DNA of 64,000 bases from Vibrio tapetis subsp. tapetis (GCF_900233005.1 NZ_LT960612.1:806001-870000); one strand, 5' to 3'; shown: positions 43,854 through 53,560, counted from the stretch's first letter. Program-made: numbers and translations. Notes: generated from the sequence alone by a model not told the origin.

Positions 43854-46800
43854 ATGAACATTGTGACAAGGAACAAAGGAATTTTCCCTCTTAGCACGCT
43901 AACAGTGTCTTGCCTGATGGCATTTAACAGTTATGCGGCCGTAGATTGCAGTGCCATGCCCAATTGGGACGCCGCGACGGCCTATGGTGGCGGAGCGCAA
44001 GTTCAGCACAATAATACCGCGTACCAAGCGAATTATTGGACGCAGAATAACGATCCTTCAACTCACTCTGGAGATTACGCACAATGGCAGGTGGTCGATA
44101 CCTGTTCTGGAGGTGTCGTCGTTAATGATCCTCCAAGTGTGTCTTTGACGTCTCCTGTTGCTAACAGTGAATTTAACGTGGGTGACACCGTTACCTTTAC
44201 CGCCAATGCCGCCGATACAGACGGCTCGGTCGCCAAAGTTGATTTCTTAGTTGCTGGCGTCGTCGTGGGCTCAGCAACCTCTGCGCCTTACTCATTTTCA
44301 TGGAGTGCTACGGAAGGCGCTCATACGGTCAGTGCTAAATCTGTGGATGATCAAGGTGCAGAAAGTACCTTAAGCAGCGCTAACATTACTGTGACTCAAA
44401 CAGGACCGGTTAATGTGCCGCCTACCGTAGATGTCGCCTTGTCCGTTGCAAGTGTTGATGTTGACGCTAACGGCAACGGCTGCAGACAGCGACGGCACGG
44501 TTGATAAAGTGGATTTTTATGTGGCTGGTACTTTGGTGGGTACTGCAGCGACCGCACCATATACTCTGGATTACACAACCACTCGCAGTGGCACGCTTGC
44601 CGTGTATGCAAAAGCCACCGATAACTTAGGGGCAACCAGTAACTCTACAACAAGCAACCTTACCGTAAATGCTGGGCCCGTTGTCAGCACTTGTCGTCCT
44701 GATGGTTTGTACCAAACGGAAGGTGTGAATGTGCCTTATTGTTCCATCTACGATCAAGATGGTCGTGAAATGATGGGCGTTGATCACCCTCGACGTGTGA
44801 TCGGTTACTTTACCAGCTGGAGAGCGGGTGATGATCCGCAATCGTCTTATCTAGTGAATGACATTCCGTGGGAGCAATTAACCCACATTAACTACGCGTT
44901 TGTGAGTATCGGCTCTGATGGAAAAGTAAACGTTGGTGATGTCACTGATCCAAACAATGCCGCTGTGGGTAAAGAGTGGCCTGATGTGGACATCGATCCA
45001 ACGCTTGGCTTTAAAGGGCATTTTGGTGCACTTGCAACCGCGAAAAAACTGCACGATGTGAAGACGCTCATTTCTATTGGTGGCTGGGCTGAAACGGGTG
45101 GCCACTTTGCAACAGATGGAACCCGTGTAGCCGATGGCGGCTTCTACACCATGACCACAAACGCCGATGGTAGCGTTAATCATCAAGCCATTGAAACCTT
45201 TGCAACATCCGCTGTTGCGATGATGAAAAAGTACCAGTTTGATGGTCTAGATATCGATTATGAATACCCAACATCAATGGCGGGTGCTGGTAATCCGGAT
45301 GATGTGGCTTTTTCTGAGCCTCGCCGTGCTTACCTAATGGAATCGTACAATGTATTGATGAAAGTGCTGCGTGAGAAGTTAGATGCAGCCAGTGCTCAAG
45401 ATGGTGTTCATTACATGCTAACCATTGCCGCGCCTTCTTCTGCTTATCTCCTACGTGGTATGGAAACCATGTCAGTCGCTAAGTACTTAGATTACGTCAA
45501 TATCATGTCTTACGACTTACACGGTGCGTGGAATGATCACGTGGGTCATAACGCTGCATTGTACGACACTGGTCTAGATTCTGAGCTAGCTCAATGGAAC
45601 GTATACGGAACGGCGGCCTATGGCGGGATCGGTTATCTCAATACAGATTGGGCGTTCCATTACTTCCGTGGTGCGATGCCGGCTGGGCGAATCAATATTG
45701 GTGTGCCTTACTATACTCGTGGCTGGCAAGGTGTGACTGGCGGAACCAACGGATTATGGGGGCGCGGCGCGCTACCCAACCAAGCTGAGTGTCGGAGAGA
45801 AGAACAACTGTGGCTACGGTGCAACGGGTATCGACAACATGTGGCACGATACCGATCCTAAAGGCAACGAAATGGGTGCAGGCTCAAACCCAATGTGGCA
45901 TGCCAAAAACCTAGAAAATGGAGTTTGGGGTTCGTATGCTACCGCTTATAAACTCGACCCAGTTAATGATCCGAGCGATCAACTTGTTGGAACCTACACT
46001 CGTCATTACGATGCCGTCGCCGTCGCTCCATGGCTATGGAACGCAGAGAAAGGCGTGTTCCTATCAACAGAAGATAAAGCCTCTATTAACGTGAAATCGG
46101 ATTACGTTATTGATAAAGAAATTGGCGGCATCATGTTCTGGGAGCTTGCTGGGGATTACAACTGTTATGTGTTAGATGCTTCAGGTAACCGTACGACCAT
46201 CGATAGCACGGAAGCGGCTTGTCAAACGGGTAATGGCGAATATCATATGGGTAACACCATGACCAAAGCCATTTATGACAAGTTCGCCACAGCAACGCCA
46301 TATGGTAACAAAGTGGCGGTGACACCAATACCTACAGAAGCGGTGGATATTGGCGTGAGCATTGGTGGATTTAAAGTTGGTGATCAAAACTACCCAATCA
46401 ATCCTAAAATCACCTTTACTAACAATACTGGACAAGAACTGCCAGGAGGCACTGAATTCCAGTTTGATATTCCAGTTTCGGCTCCAGACAACGCAAAAGA
46501 TCAGTCCGGCGGTGGCTTGACGGTGATCTCTGCAGGTCATTCGCGTGCTGATAATATTGGTGGTTTAGATGGAACCATGCACCGCGTAGCGTTCACTTTA
46601 CCGACATGGAAAGCGTTACCAGCTGGTGGAATATACGAGCTTGATATGGTGTATTACTTACCGATTTCAGGCCCAGCTAATTACGCGGTGAAGGTGAACG
46701 GCGTGGACTACGCGTTTAAGTTTGAGCAGCCTGACCTCCCAATTGCAACCATTACTTCCGGAGGTAACAACGGTGGCAATAATGGGGGTAACATGGGAGA

Positions 46801-46966
46801 GACTTGTGATGTCACAGGGCTGCAGACTTATCCTGCTCTGCCACAAAATGATCATGCCAACAACGGCGATAAAGTCATTTACCAAGGCACGGTGTATCAA
46901 GCGAACTGGTGGACAGCTTCAGTTCCAGGAAGTGATGGCAGTTGGACTAAGGTCTGTGACATTTAA
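43854..46966 (+). pseudogene. Large GH18 chitinase, modular, with two frame breaks
   Basis: The restored product has about 1036 residues: a signal peptide (ending NSYA), a CBM5/12 chitin-binding module (WDAATAYGGGAQVQH...YWTQ), two bacterial Ig-like domains ([36 protein letters not shown]), the GH18 barrel with catalytic motif [10 protein letters not shown], a C-terminal beta domain and a final CBM5-like module ([16 protein letters not shown]). Frame 1 fails near 44455-44475 in the second Ig domain. Frame 2 continues to about 45790, where deleting one base in GAGTGTCGGAGAG gives [20 protein letters not shown] as in relatives. Both shifts are +1. A terminator follows. Confidence 0.87.
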
Positions 46967-46988
46967 CTAAAAAGTAGATAGGAATAAA

Positions 46989-47018
46989 AGCACGCTGAAG
47001 ACTTCAGCGTGCTTTTTT
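46989..47018 (+). terminator. Terminator after the chitinase gene
   Basis: Perfect 12-bp stem AGCACGCTGAAG/CTTCAGCGTGCT around one A, then six T. Confidence 0.92.
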
Positions 47019-47409
47019 ACGTTTAGAAAAGAGTGGTCTAGTATTACTAATCAAGGGTTGCTTTTGTAGAGGAGATGACTGCAACACAACTTATGTTAGC
47101 TATCTCGGGGGGAGACCTAGCATTCAATTCTATCTCAACGTCGTTTGGAACCGTTTTATTATTGAGGCTCTAACGGGCTCAATGGTGGTAGCCCGATACT
47201 ACATTGCTTATCTATGTGAGGAATGAGTCGCATAACTCGGAATAATCGTGCATAGACGGTTCAACTAACAATCAACAATCAGCAATCAGCAATCAGCAAT
47301 CAATAAGCAAGAATCAAGAATCAAGACCCAGATAAATAGAGGCTGCCTCTTGGCTTGGCCTTTTAAAAACAGTAAGTTAATGTTCTCAATGTGATCGGTC
47401 GGAGTTTGT
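47019..47409. other. Intergenic stretch with a heptanucleotide repeat; no gene seen
   Basis: About 390 bp. It contains short uninteresting frames only and a heptad array (see 47268-47323) about 90 bp before the next gene. A GAGGCTC...GGGCTC segment near 47165-47180 may be remnant terminator DNA. No sRNA signature was recognised. Confidence 0.5.
47268..47323. repeat. Eight-unit heptanucleotide repeat
   Basis: Two ACAATCA, three GCAATCA, one ATAAGCA and two AGAATCA units run without interruption. They lie between 87 and 142 bp upstream of the solute-binding protein start, where length changes could alter promoter spacing. Confidence 0.85.
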
Positions 47410-48240
47410 ATGTTGCAGTTATTGTCTCGACATCATCGAAATGTGTCGAAATCAAAAAGGTGGAGGCTCGTGCTCTCTTCCTTGCTTATTTTATCCAGTG
47501 GGTATTCTCAGGCTGAATCGTTACTGTTTACAACGGAAGATTGGAGGCCATTTGTCTTTGCTGGAGAAACCAACGTTCAAGCTCAAATGCCGGGGTTCAG
47601 TGTGGAAATTGTTAATGCTGCATTTCGTAACATGGGCTATAGCATTGAATATGAACCCAAGCCATTCAAACGTCAGATAAAGGAAACACAGTCGGGCAAA
47701 TATGCAGGGATTGTGGGGTTGCTAGCCTCGGATGCACCGAATTTGATCTACCCGAAAGAGGGCGTTGGTGAAATCCGAAATTGTTTTTACGTAGGTAAAC
47801 ACAGTCGTTGGCACTATGAGCAACCAGAGTCGCTCAGGCAGGTGGTCTTGGGTGTCATAGGAGGTTATACCTATGGCGTTATTGATTCACATATCTGGCA
47901 ATATCGAGACAGTCAAATTTACGTTTATAGCGGTGATAATGATAAAGCCCTGTCACGTTTGATAGAGCTAGTTCAAGCGCAGCGAGTAGATGTCGTGGTA
48001 GAAGACGAAGCCGTGATGGAGTTTTATCTTGTGCAATCGGGACTCAAAGGCAATGTGAAACAGGTCGGGTGCCTAGATGCGGAACCCGCCATGGTGGGTT
48101 TTACGCCGAAAGACTCACGAGCTCAAGAATGGGCTGATGAGTTTGATAAACAGGTCGATTCAATGAGGAAATCAGGTGAACTTCGACGTATTCTTGGCAA
48201 GTATGGCGTTTCAGATTGGAGCCCGATACACAGCAAGTGA
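47410..48240 (+). CDS. Periplasmic solute-binding protein, family 3 (amino-acid type)
   Basis: 276 residues with GGAG at a normal distance. It has a long n-region then a signal peptide (LVLSSLLILSSGYSQA). The mature part has the family 3 pattern: LLFTTEDWRPFVF, PGFSVEIVNAAFRNMGYSIEYEPKPFKRQ, and a C-terminal QVDSMRKSGELRRILGKYG. No permease or ATPase gene is nearby, so it may serve a distant ABC system or act as a periplasmic receptor. The ligand is unknown. Confidence 0.85.
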   Translation: MLQLLSRHHRNVSKSKRWRLVLSSLLILSSGYSQAESLLFTTEDWRPFVFAGETNVQAQMPGFSVEIVNAAFRNMGYSIEYEPKPFKRQIKETQSGKYAGIVGLLASDAPNLIYPKEGVGEIRNCFYVGKHSRWHYEQPESLRQVVLGVIGGYTYGVIDSHIWQYRDSQIYVYSGDNDKALSRLIELVQAQRVDVVVEDEAVMEFYLVQSGLKGNVKQVGCLDAEPAMVGFTPKDSRAQEWADEFDKQVDSMRKSGELRRILGKYGVSDWSPIHSK

Positions 48241-48311
48241 TTCCTGTCGTATGAGTTTTACTTTCTAGTCGTGTGCGCGGTAAACTAACGTGTCATTTAT
48301 GGAGTACGACG

Positions 48312-48986
48312 ATGAAATACGATTGGATACTGTTTGATGCAGATGAAACCTTGTTTAGCTTTGACGCATTGAAAGGCTTACAAACGATGTTTGCTCGGTT
48401 GGGTGTCACCTTTACAGAGCAAGACTTTTCGGAATATCAACGCATCAATAAGCCACTTTGGGTGCAATACCAAAATGGAGAGATTACAGCAGGCCAATTG
48501 CAACAAGATCGATTTCTATCTTGGGCTGAAAAGTTGAGTACAACAGCCCATGAATTAAATCGCTTGTTTCTTGAGGCAATGGCCGATATTTGTCAGGTAC
48601 TGCCTGGTGTAAAAGAGCTACTCGATTTGATCGGTAACCAAGCTCAGTTGGGTATTATTACGAACGGTTTTACTCAGTTGCAACAAATTCGTCTAGAGAA
48701 AACAGGTCTGACAGACTATTTTCAACATGTGATCATCTCAGAAGAGATTGGTGTTGCAAAGCCAGACCGTGCTATTTTCGATTTTGCGTTGGCTAAGATG
48801 GGGCAACCAGATAGACAGAAAGTATTGATGGTGGGCGACAATGTTCATTCTGATGTACTCGGAGGGATCAACGCTGGTGTCGAAACCTGTTGGATCAATT
48901 GGGATGGCGATGCTAAACCGGATCATATCGAACCTCATTTTCAAGTCAAAAACTGGTTCGAACTTAAGCAGTTGTTAATTGCATAA
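48312..48986 (+). CDS. yjjG: HAD-family 5'-nucleotidase YjjG
   Basis: 224 residues from the ATG at 48312 (GGAG upstream). The HAD motifs are FDADETLF (I), IITNGFTQ (II), Lys in GVAKPDRAIFDFAL (III) and MVGDNVHSDVLGG (IV). The length and the pattern ISEEIGVAKPDRAIFDFAL match E. coli YjjG, which dephosphorylates non-canonical pyrimidine nucleotides such as dUMP and thus cleans the nucleotide pool. A terminator follows. Confidence 0.9.
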   Translation: MKYDWILFDADETLFSFDALKGLQTMFARLGVTFTEQDFSEYQRINKPLWVQYQNGEITAGQLQQDRFLSWAEKLSTTAHELNRLFLEAMADICQVLPGVKELLDLIGNQAQLGIITNGFTQLQQIRLEKTGLTDYFQHVIISEEIGVAKPDRAIFDFALAKMGQPDRQKVLMVGDNVHSDVLGGINAGVETCWINWDGDAKPDHIEPHFQVKNWFELKQLLIA

Positions 48987-49022
48987 ACAGACAGCCTAAA
49001 TATCCATATTAAAATAGTGGAT

Positions 49023-49051
49023 TAGACTCTCATTTGAGGGTCTTTTTTATT
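49023..49051 (+). terminator. Terminator after yjjG
   Basis: Arms AGACTCTCA and TGAGGGTCT (one G-T pair) with six T. Confidence 0.75.
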
Positions 49052-49111
49052 TTGGTAAGCGAGTTAGTTGATATAGTTAAATCCAATTGAATTCGTCAGA
49101 GGGTAATTGCT

Positions 49112-49261
49112 ATGAAACGATTTTTTCCTTCCTCAGTCATGCTGACTCCGTTTGTTGTGAAACACTACCAAGAACAAGACGACGATCAGAGTCAAAGTGA
49201 TGAACGAGATGAAACTGAACAGCCAGTTGAACAGAATGAGAAAATACAAACCCCTAGCTGA
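49112..49261 (+). CDS. Small 49-residue protein with acidic tail
   Basis: ATG at 49112 preceded by GAGGG at a suitable distance, stop at 49261. The first 17 residues are basic-hydrophobic (MKRFFPSSVMLTPFVVKHY) and the rest is strongly acidic with Gln and Asp/Glu (EQDDDQSQSDERDETEQPV). It is too short for many gene finders. It sits alone between two terminated units. I do not recognise it; the bias from hydrophobic start to acidic tail suggests a membrane-associated or regulatory peptide, or chance. Confidence 0.45.
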   Translation: MKRFFPSSVMLTPFVVKHYQEQDDDQSQSDERDETEQPVEQNEKIQTPS

Positions 49262-49576
49262 GCGTCAACCTTCTCATAAATGAACAATATGAAGCTCGTG
49301 TCCTGCGAGCTTTGAACGCTATAGCTTTTCAAACCACCTCCCTTTCTGTGCTCTCCCTTACGCTCTTAAACTATTTTTCTATCACCCGCATTCGAATGTT
49401 GAAAATCAACTGTGTTAGCGTGGCCATTTAGGGGGTAGAAATGGCTATTTTGAGGGTTTTTAAGTTGTTGGTTTTTAAGGTTTTGTTTTTGTGGGAAAAC
49501 AAGGTCTTGAGATGTTAGCCTATCAGAAATTAAGGCTTCACCTAATAGAGGCCGGAATCAACATTTAAGGAAAACC
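49262..49576. other. Gene-free stretch before the qnr-like gene
   Basis: 315 bp with a G/T-rich tract (about 49430-49500). I see no ORF with a ribosome-binding site, no LexA-type CTGT-N8-ACAG box and no terminator. It should contain the qnr promoter. Confidence 0.5.
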
Positions 49577-50233
49577 ATGGACCATAGTGCAAAAACATTC
49601 GAAGGACAGACTTTTTCTCACCAAGATCTGCAATTTGCTAGATTCGAAAACTGTGCTTTTTATAATTGCGATTTTAGTCGTGCCGATCTTCGCGAAGCGC
49701 AGTTCATAGATTGTCGGTTCATTGAAAGTGGCGCTATTGAAGGCTGTAATTTTGAGTTCGCAAACCTTAAAGACGCGAGCTTTAAAGATTGCCGTTTATC
49801 AATGAGCTACTTTGTTGGTGCGAATTGCTTTGGGGTTGAGTTTCGCGGGTGTGATTTAAAGGGGGCAAATTTTATGAAAGCCAACTTTGCTAATCGAGTC
49901 AGTCACCAAGTGTACTTTTGTTCGGCTTATATTACGGGTTGTAATTTGTCATACACCAATTTCGAAATGGCCTGCATCGAAAAGTGCGATCTATTTGAAA
50001 ACAGGTGGAATGGGGCAAATTTAGATAATGCGTCATTTAGGGGATCAGATTTATCTCGAGGTGAGTTTTCCCCAGAGAGTTGGGGGACGTTCCGTCTTGA
50101 GAACAGTGATTTGACCCACGTAGAGCTGAACGGGCTCGATATACGAAGAGTATCACTGGAAGGGGTTAAAATATGCGAATGGCAGCAAGAGCAACTTCTC
50201 GAACCTTTGGGGATTCTCGTTTTGCCTAGCTAA
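49577..50233 (+). CDS. qnr: Chromosomal Qnr-family pentapeptide-repeat protein
   Basis: 218 residues, exactly the length of Qnr proteins. It is built of A(D/N)LXX repeats (FSRADLREAQFIDCRF, CDLKGANFMKANF, GSDLSRGEFSPESW) forming a right-handed beta-helix that mimics DNA and shields gyrase and topoisomerase IV from quinolones. Conserved Qnr segments include LKGANF, YFCSAYITGCNLSY and CIEKCDLFENRW. Vibrionaceae chromosomes are the known reservoir of qnr genes. A ribosome-binding AAGGAAAACC precedes the ATG. No LexA box was seen. Degree of resistance cannot be read from sequence. Confidence 0.93.
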   Translation: MDHSAKTFEGQTFSHQDLQFARFENCAFYNCDFSRADLREAQFIDCRFIESGAIEGCNFEFANLKDASFKDCRLSMSYFVGANCFGVEFRGCDLKGANFMKANFANRVSHQVYFCSAYITGCNLSYTNFEMACIEKCDLFENRWNGANLDNASFRGSDLSRGEFSPESWGTFRLENSDLTHVELNGLDIRRVSLEGVKICEWQQEQLLEPLGILVLPS

Positions 50234-50353
50234 CAACCGCTCAAACACGATTTAGCTGGTAACTTTGTCGATTTGAGCACATAAGATGATGAACTTATAT
50301 GATAATTTTATTTATCTTCGTACTTACCAGCGCTAAAGGAATAGTTAGTTCAG

Positions 50354-50764
50354 ATGTTCAAAAAAGTTGAAGCTCCTCATATGACCTCGTCAGGTTTAAA
50401 AGTAGGCGATTCCGTTATTGCAATTGCGAAAATGGACCGACTGTATGTCAAAAACTACACGGCGCTGGATAAAGTGAAGCGCTCACTTGTCGTGGCATTG
50501 GTTTTTTCTTTTTTTGGTCTTCTCGTTCACCCATTGTATCTAGGGCTTCCGCTATTCGTACTGATTTTAGCCCTTGCGTATTGGAAAGCACCAGAGGTAG
50601 AGCTAAGAGCTCTGATGGTGCCTTCCTCCGATATGGCAGCAGTAGATACAGGCTTACATAAAAGCAACGATCCACATGTTTATCAAAACGTTGTAGAGAA
50701 ATTTCATGCGTTAAAATCGTATGAAGAGCTTATCGCACATCATGATGATGACATGGATGAATAA
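50354..50764 (+). CDS. Small membrane protein, unknown
   Basis: 136 residues with two adjacent membrane helices (SLVVALVFSFFGLLV and LYLGLPLFVLILALAYW, about 45-77) between a short N-terminal soluble part (VGDSVIAIAKMDRLYVKNY) and a C-terminal acidic tail (HHDDDMDE). The gene overlaps the following YhhN-family gene by 8 bp (ATGAATAA), so the two are translationally coupled and probably work together. I do not recognise a named family. Confidence 0.7.
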   Translation: MFKKVEAPHMTSSGLKVGDSVIAIAKMDRLYVKNYTALDKVKRSLVVALVFSFFGLLVHPLYLGLPLFVLILALAYWKAPEVELRALMVPSSDMAAVDTGLHKSNDPHVYQNVVEKFHALKSYEELIAHHDDDMDE

Positions 50765-51398
50765 CGCACTATTACTTGCCATCGTGATTAGCGGAGCGTT
50801 ACATATTTCCGCTATTTCCCACGCACCTAATTGGCGGTACTACTTATTTAAACCCATACCTATCGTGCTCATGATGGTGGCGATTTTTCTGAACTCTGCC
50901 CCCGATGTTGGCTTGACTCGCTACGCGTGGCTTATTGTTAGCGGGTTAGTGATGTCTGCCATTGGTGATGTGTTTTTAATGCAGCCTAGAGATAAGTTTA
51001 TACCTGGGTTAGTGGCATTTTTAATGGCACATCTTTTTTATAGCGGAGCATTTTGGATGCTCGTTGAAGGGGACATGGTTTGGTGGTTGCCTGCGGTGTT
51101 GTTTTCAGCTGGAATCATGATCGTCTTGATTTTACTGCCGTATTTAAATGCAATGTTAATCCCCGTCACTGTGTATATGCTGGTTATTATTCAAATGGCT
51201 TGGGCGGCTGGAGAGCTGTATTTGACCGTCCCTAGTATGATGAGTATCGTGGCATTTTCAGGAGCATTGATTTTTTTGGTTTCGGATTTGACGTTGGCTT
51301 TTCATCGTTTTAAGCAGCCAAGTCAGGTTAAGCAGGTATTCCTTATGGTGACCTATTATTTGGCGCAATTAGGTATCACTTATTCAGTTTTACTGTAA
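50757..51398 (+). CDS. YhhN-family membrane protein (lysoplasmalogenase-like)
   Basis: 213 residues from the ATG at 50757, which overlaps the previous stop; the longer frame from 50721 is a shadow of the upstream gene. Eight predicted membrane helices are present with the YhhN signatures LFKPIPIVLMM and SAIGDVFLMQPRDKFIPGLVAFLMAHLFY. Vertebrate homologues hydrolyse lysoplasmalogens; bacterial members are poorly studied. A 13-bp perfect hairpin straddles the stop codon. Confidence 0.88.
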   Translation: MNNALLLAIVISGALHISAISHAPNWRYYLFKPIPIVLMMVAIFLNSAPDVGLTRYAWLIVSGLVMSAIGDVFLMQPRDKFIPGLVAFLMAHLFYSGAFWMLVEGDMVWWLPAVLFSAGIMIVLILLPYLNAMLIPVTVYMLVIIQMAWAAGELYLTVPSMMSIVAFSGALIFLVSDLTLAFHRFKQPSQVKQVFLMVTYYLAQLGITYSVLL

Positions 51399-51409
51399 CT
51401 GAATAAGTG
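51377..51409. repeat. Perfect 13-bp inverted repeat across the yhhN-like stop codon
   Basis: CACTTATTCAGTT (51377-51389) and AACTGAATAAGTG (51397-51409), 7-nt loop. It has no T run, so it is more likely an mRNA-stabilising 3' structure than a terminator. Confidence 0.7.
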
Positions 51410-51435
51410 CGAATAGAAGGCGACTTGGCAAATAG

Positions 51436-51460
51436 AGAAAAAGCAGGCTGATGCCTGCTT
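51436..51460 (-). terminator. Terminator of the YheO-type regulator gene
   Basis: On the minus strand the stem AAGCAGGC/GCCTGCTT is followed by five T. Confidence 0.8.
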
Positions 51461-51488
51461 ACTATAGAAATCTTTGAATCCACGAGAA

Positions 51489-52178
51489 TTACGCCATCGC
51501 AGATTTTGACTCTTCAGATCGAGCCTGTTGCTCACTCTTAATCTCTCGCACGTAACGGTATACGGTATCTCTAGATACTTGCAAATTAGTGGCCGTTGTT
51601 ACAATGGCATCTTTAATATTAAACGTGCCGTTGTCATAGAGCTTTTCTACAATAATTCTATTTCTTTTTGATGGCGAAATACCTTGGTCCATCATGGCTT
51701 CTTTTCTGATCTTAGCAATGGTGTCGTTTAGCATTTCGTCCGGGCTTTTAGAAAAAGTTTCAGGGGACGTCATCGTATTGGAAATAGAATTGCTATTAGG
51801 AACCATACTGCTAAACAGCGAATGGATAGGGGCATCCATATTCGAGTTGATACAAAGGAGTCCAATCGCTTTACCGATGTCATTGCGGATCAGTGTGGTT
51901 ACCGAACGCAGAAGTTTGCCTTGTGGCCCTTTACTGAAGTACGGTTCAGAAACGTCGATACCCGTTTTCAGCTTTTCGAGGGCTAAATTAGTGATCGGGG
52001 CACCAATATCGCGATCGGTCACGTGACCATTGGCGATTTTAATAATAGACGGGTTATCAATGTCTAAACTGTGTAATACAACTTCGGTATGATTTCCGTA
52101 CATAGCAGCAATTCCATCTACGACATTAAACGTAGCCTGCAAAATCAATTTATCACTTAACGATAATGTGACGAGCAT
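51489..52178 (-). CDS. YheO/DauR-type transcriptional regulator (PAS-like plus HTH)
   Basis: 229 residues. The N-terminal YheO-like PAS domain (about 8-125: LILQATFNVVDGIAAMYGNHTEVVLHSL, IGKAIGLLCINSNMD) is followed by a C-terminal helix-turn-helix (about 170-215: RNRIIVEKLYDNGTFNIKDAIVTTATNLQVSRDTVYRYVRE). Relatives (DauR) control amino-acid catabolism genes. It lies downstream of the CyuA-like gene on the same strand but behind a terminator. The unusual TGCA array upstream of ridA could be its target, which is inference. Confidence 0.87.
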   Translation of the reverse strand: MLVTLSLSDKLILQATFNVVDGIAAMYGNHTEVVLHSLDIDNPSIIKIANGHVTDRDIGAPITNLALEKLKTGIDVSEPYFSKGPQGKLLRSVTTLIRNDIGKAIGLLCINSNMDAPIHSLFSSMVPNSNSISNTMTSPETFSKSPDEMLNDTIAKIRKEAMMDQGISPSKRNRIIVEKLYDNGTFNIKDAIVTTATNLQVSRDTVYRYVREIKSEQQARSEESKSAMA

Positions 52179-52234
52179 GAAAGCTTCCTCTTGGCCTGTT
52201 TATTAGTAAATGAAAGAACGTTAGACATAGAATG

Positions 52235-52263
52235 AAAAACGCTACTCCAATAATGAAGTAGCG
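52235..52263 (-). terminator. Terminator after the CyuA-like gene
   Basis: In the minus strand CGCTACT and AGTAGCG pair around a 10-nt loop, followed by five T. Confidence 0.8.
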
Positions 52264-52273
52264 ATTATGCACC

Positions 52274-53551
52274 TTAAGAGGACATGATATCAATGATTTC
52301 TTTGTCGGTAATTGCCATACCAGTACTGACCATTCGGCCGATATTACGTATGGTTTTTTCAACATCGTTAGCAATAACACCTTGGTCATCGATAGACTGA
52401 TTGTTTAGAGCTAAGAGCATGCCTTTCATTGCGGCTTGTGATGAACTACCGACTTTCATCGCACAGGTAGATTTTGCACCGTCACACACCATTCCCGAAG
52501 TATCGCTTAGTACATTTTTAATAGCAGAACAAGATTGCTCAAAACTTCCGCCTTTCAAGTAAACCATCGCCATAGACGCCGCTGAACTTGTCGCTGTGTT
52601 ACCACAGAATGCACAAAGAGGTGGGTAGTGAGATTTGATGTAAACAGCGCCTAGATGGCTAAGAATCAGCGCACGAGCCAATTTTTCATCGTCAGCTTTA
52701 ACAAATTCAGCTGTTTTTACCACTGGGATTGTTGCCGCGATACCTTGGTTACCGCTGCCATAGTTGCTCATTGCCGGTAGTGTCGCACCACCCATACGAG
52801 CATCTGAAGCGGCAGAAGTGTACATAAGGATATCCGCAGAAAGGCTAGGGCTCATTAGGCCTTCAGCCATGCTGCTTCCCATTGTACGGCCAATTTCCAA
52901 ACCGTATTTATTGTCTAGGCCTTCTTGTGAAAGTGCGACATTAAGATCACGAGCTTGTAGGATAAATTCGATGTCGGCAAAATCGGCTTGAGTCGCGAAC
53001 TCGTAAATACCTTGAATGCTTATATCAACACCTTCACAAATTGAAGCCGTTGAGCCACAAGCTGTCGCTTCGTCTGTCGCGAATGTGATTTCACCGTTTA
53101 ATTTCTTCTCAACGATGCGAGTATGGCCACCGCTGATCGTGATTTCTGCGGTGTTGTCACCAAGGGTTGCGATCGCTCGGCAGAAAATGAACTCGTCTGT
53201 TTTTTCACGAGATACTTCAACATTACCAGCATCGATCATTGCTTGAGCTTTAGTTACGTCATCTGCATTGATTTTAGCTAGTACTTCAAGGCCAGCCTCG
53301 AAATCACCCGCAACAGCACCAGACGCAGCAGCAATTGGAAGGCCAATTTTGCCAGTACCAGGAACAAAAACACCCATTGAGTTTTTGTACAGGTTGTCTG
53401 ATACAAAGACTTTCAGAGTTTCTGGCGCGCCACCCAGCATTTGAGCTACAGCACTGCTTGCGTATGCAGCTGAAATTGGCTCAGTACAGCCAAGAGCAGG
53501 TTTAACGACTGAGTTAATGATGTCGATATATTGTTTCCATTGAGCTTTCAT
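52274..53551 (-). CDS. cyuA: CyuA-like L-cysteine desulfidase (UPF0597)
   Basis: 425 residues, the UPF0597 length. The N-terminal part contains [15 protein letters not shown] and the C-terminal serine-dehydratase-alpha-like part contains Cys clusters that would bind an Fe-S centre ([43 protein letters not shown]). CyuA breaks L-cysteine into pyruvate, ammonia and sulfide. It is 9 bp downstream of the RidA gene, a fitting partner because RidA clears the 2-aminoacrylate released by such lyases. Confidence 0.9.
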   Translation of the reverse strand: MKAQWKQYIDIINSVVKPALGCTEPISAAYASSAVAQMLGGAPETLKVFVSDNLYKNSMGVFVPGTGKIGLPIAAASGAVAGDFEAGLEVLAKINADDVTKAQAMIDAGNVEVSREKTDEFIFCRAIATLGDNTAEITISGGHTRIVEKKLNGEITFATDEATACGSTASICEGVDISIQGIYEFATQADFADIEFILQARDLNVALSQEGLDNKYGLEIGRTMGSSMAEGLMSPSLSADILMYTSAASDARMGGATLPAMSNYGSGNQGIAATIPVVKTAEFVKADDEKLARALILSHLGAVYIKSHYPPLCAFCGNTATSSAASMAMVYLKGGSFEQSCSAIKNVLSDTSGMVCDGAKSTCAMKVGSSSQAAMKGMLLALNNQSIDDQGVIANDVEKTIRNIGRMVSTGMAITDKEIIDIMSS

Positions 53552-53560
53552 AACAGACCC

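Noticed and set aside
47082..47180. 32-codon frame after GAGGAG
   Set aside because: The purine run directly abuts the ATG with no spacing, and the product has no recognisable features.
47268..47323. Heptad repeat as a CRISPR array
   Set aside because: The units are contiguous 7-mers without spacers and there are no cas genes.
49430..49576. LexA box upstream of qnr
   Set aside because: No CTGT-N8-ACAG-like sequence was found in the region.
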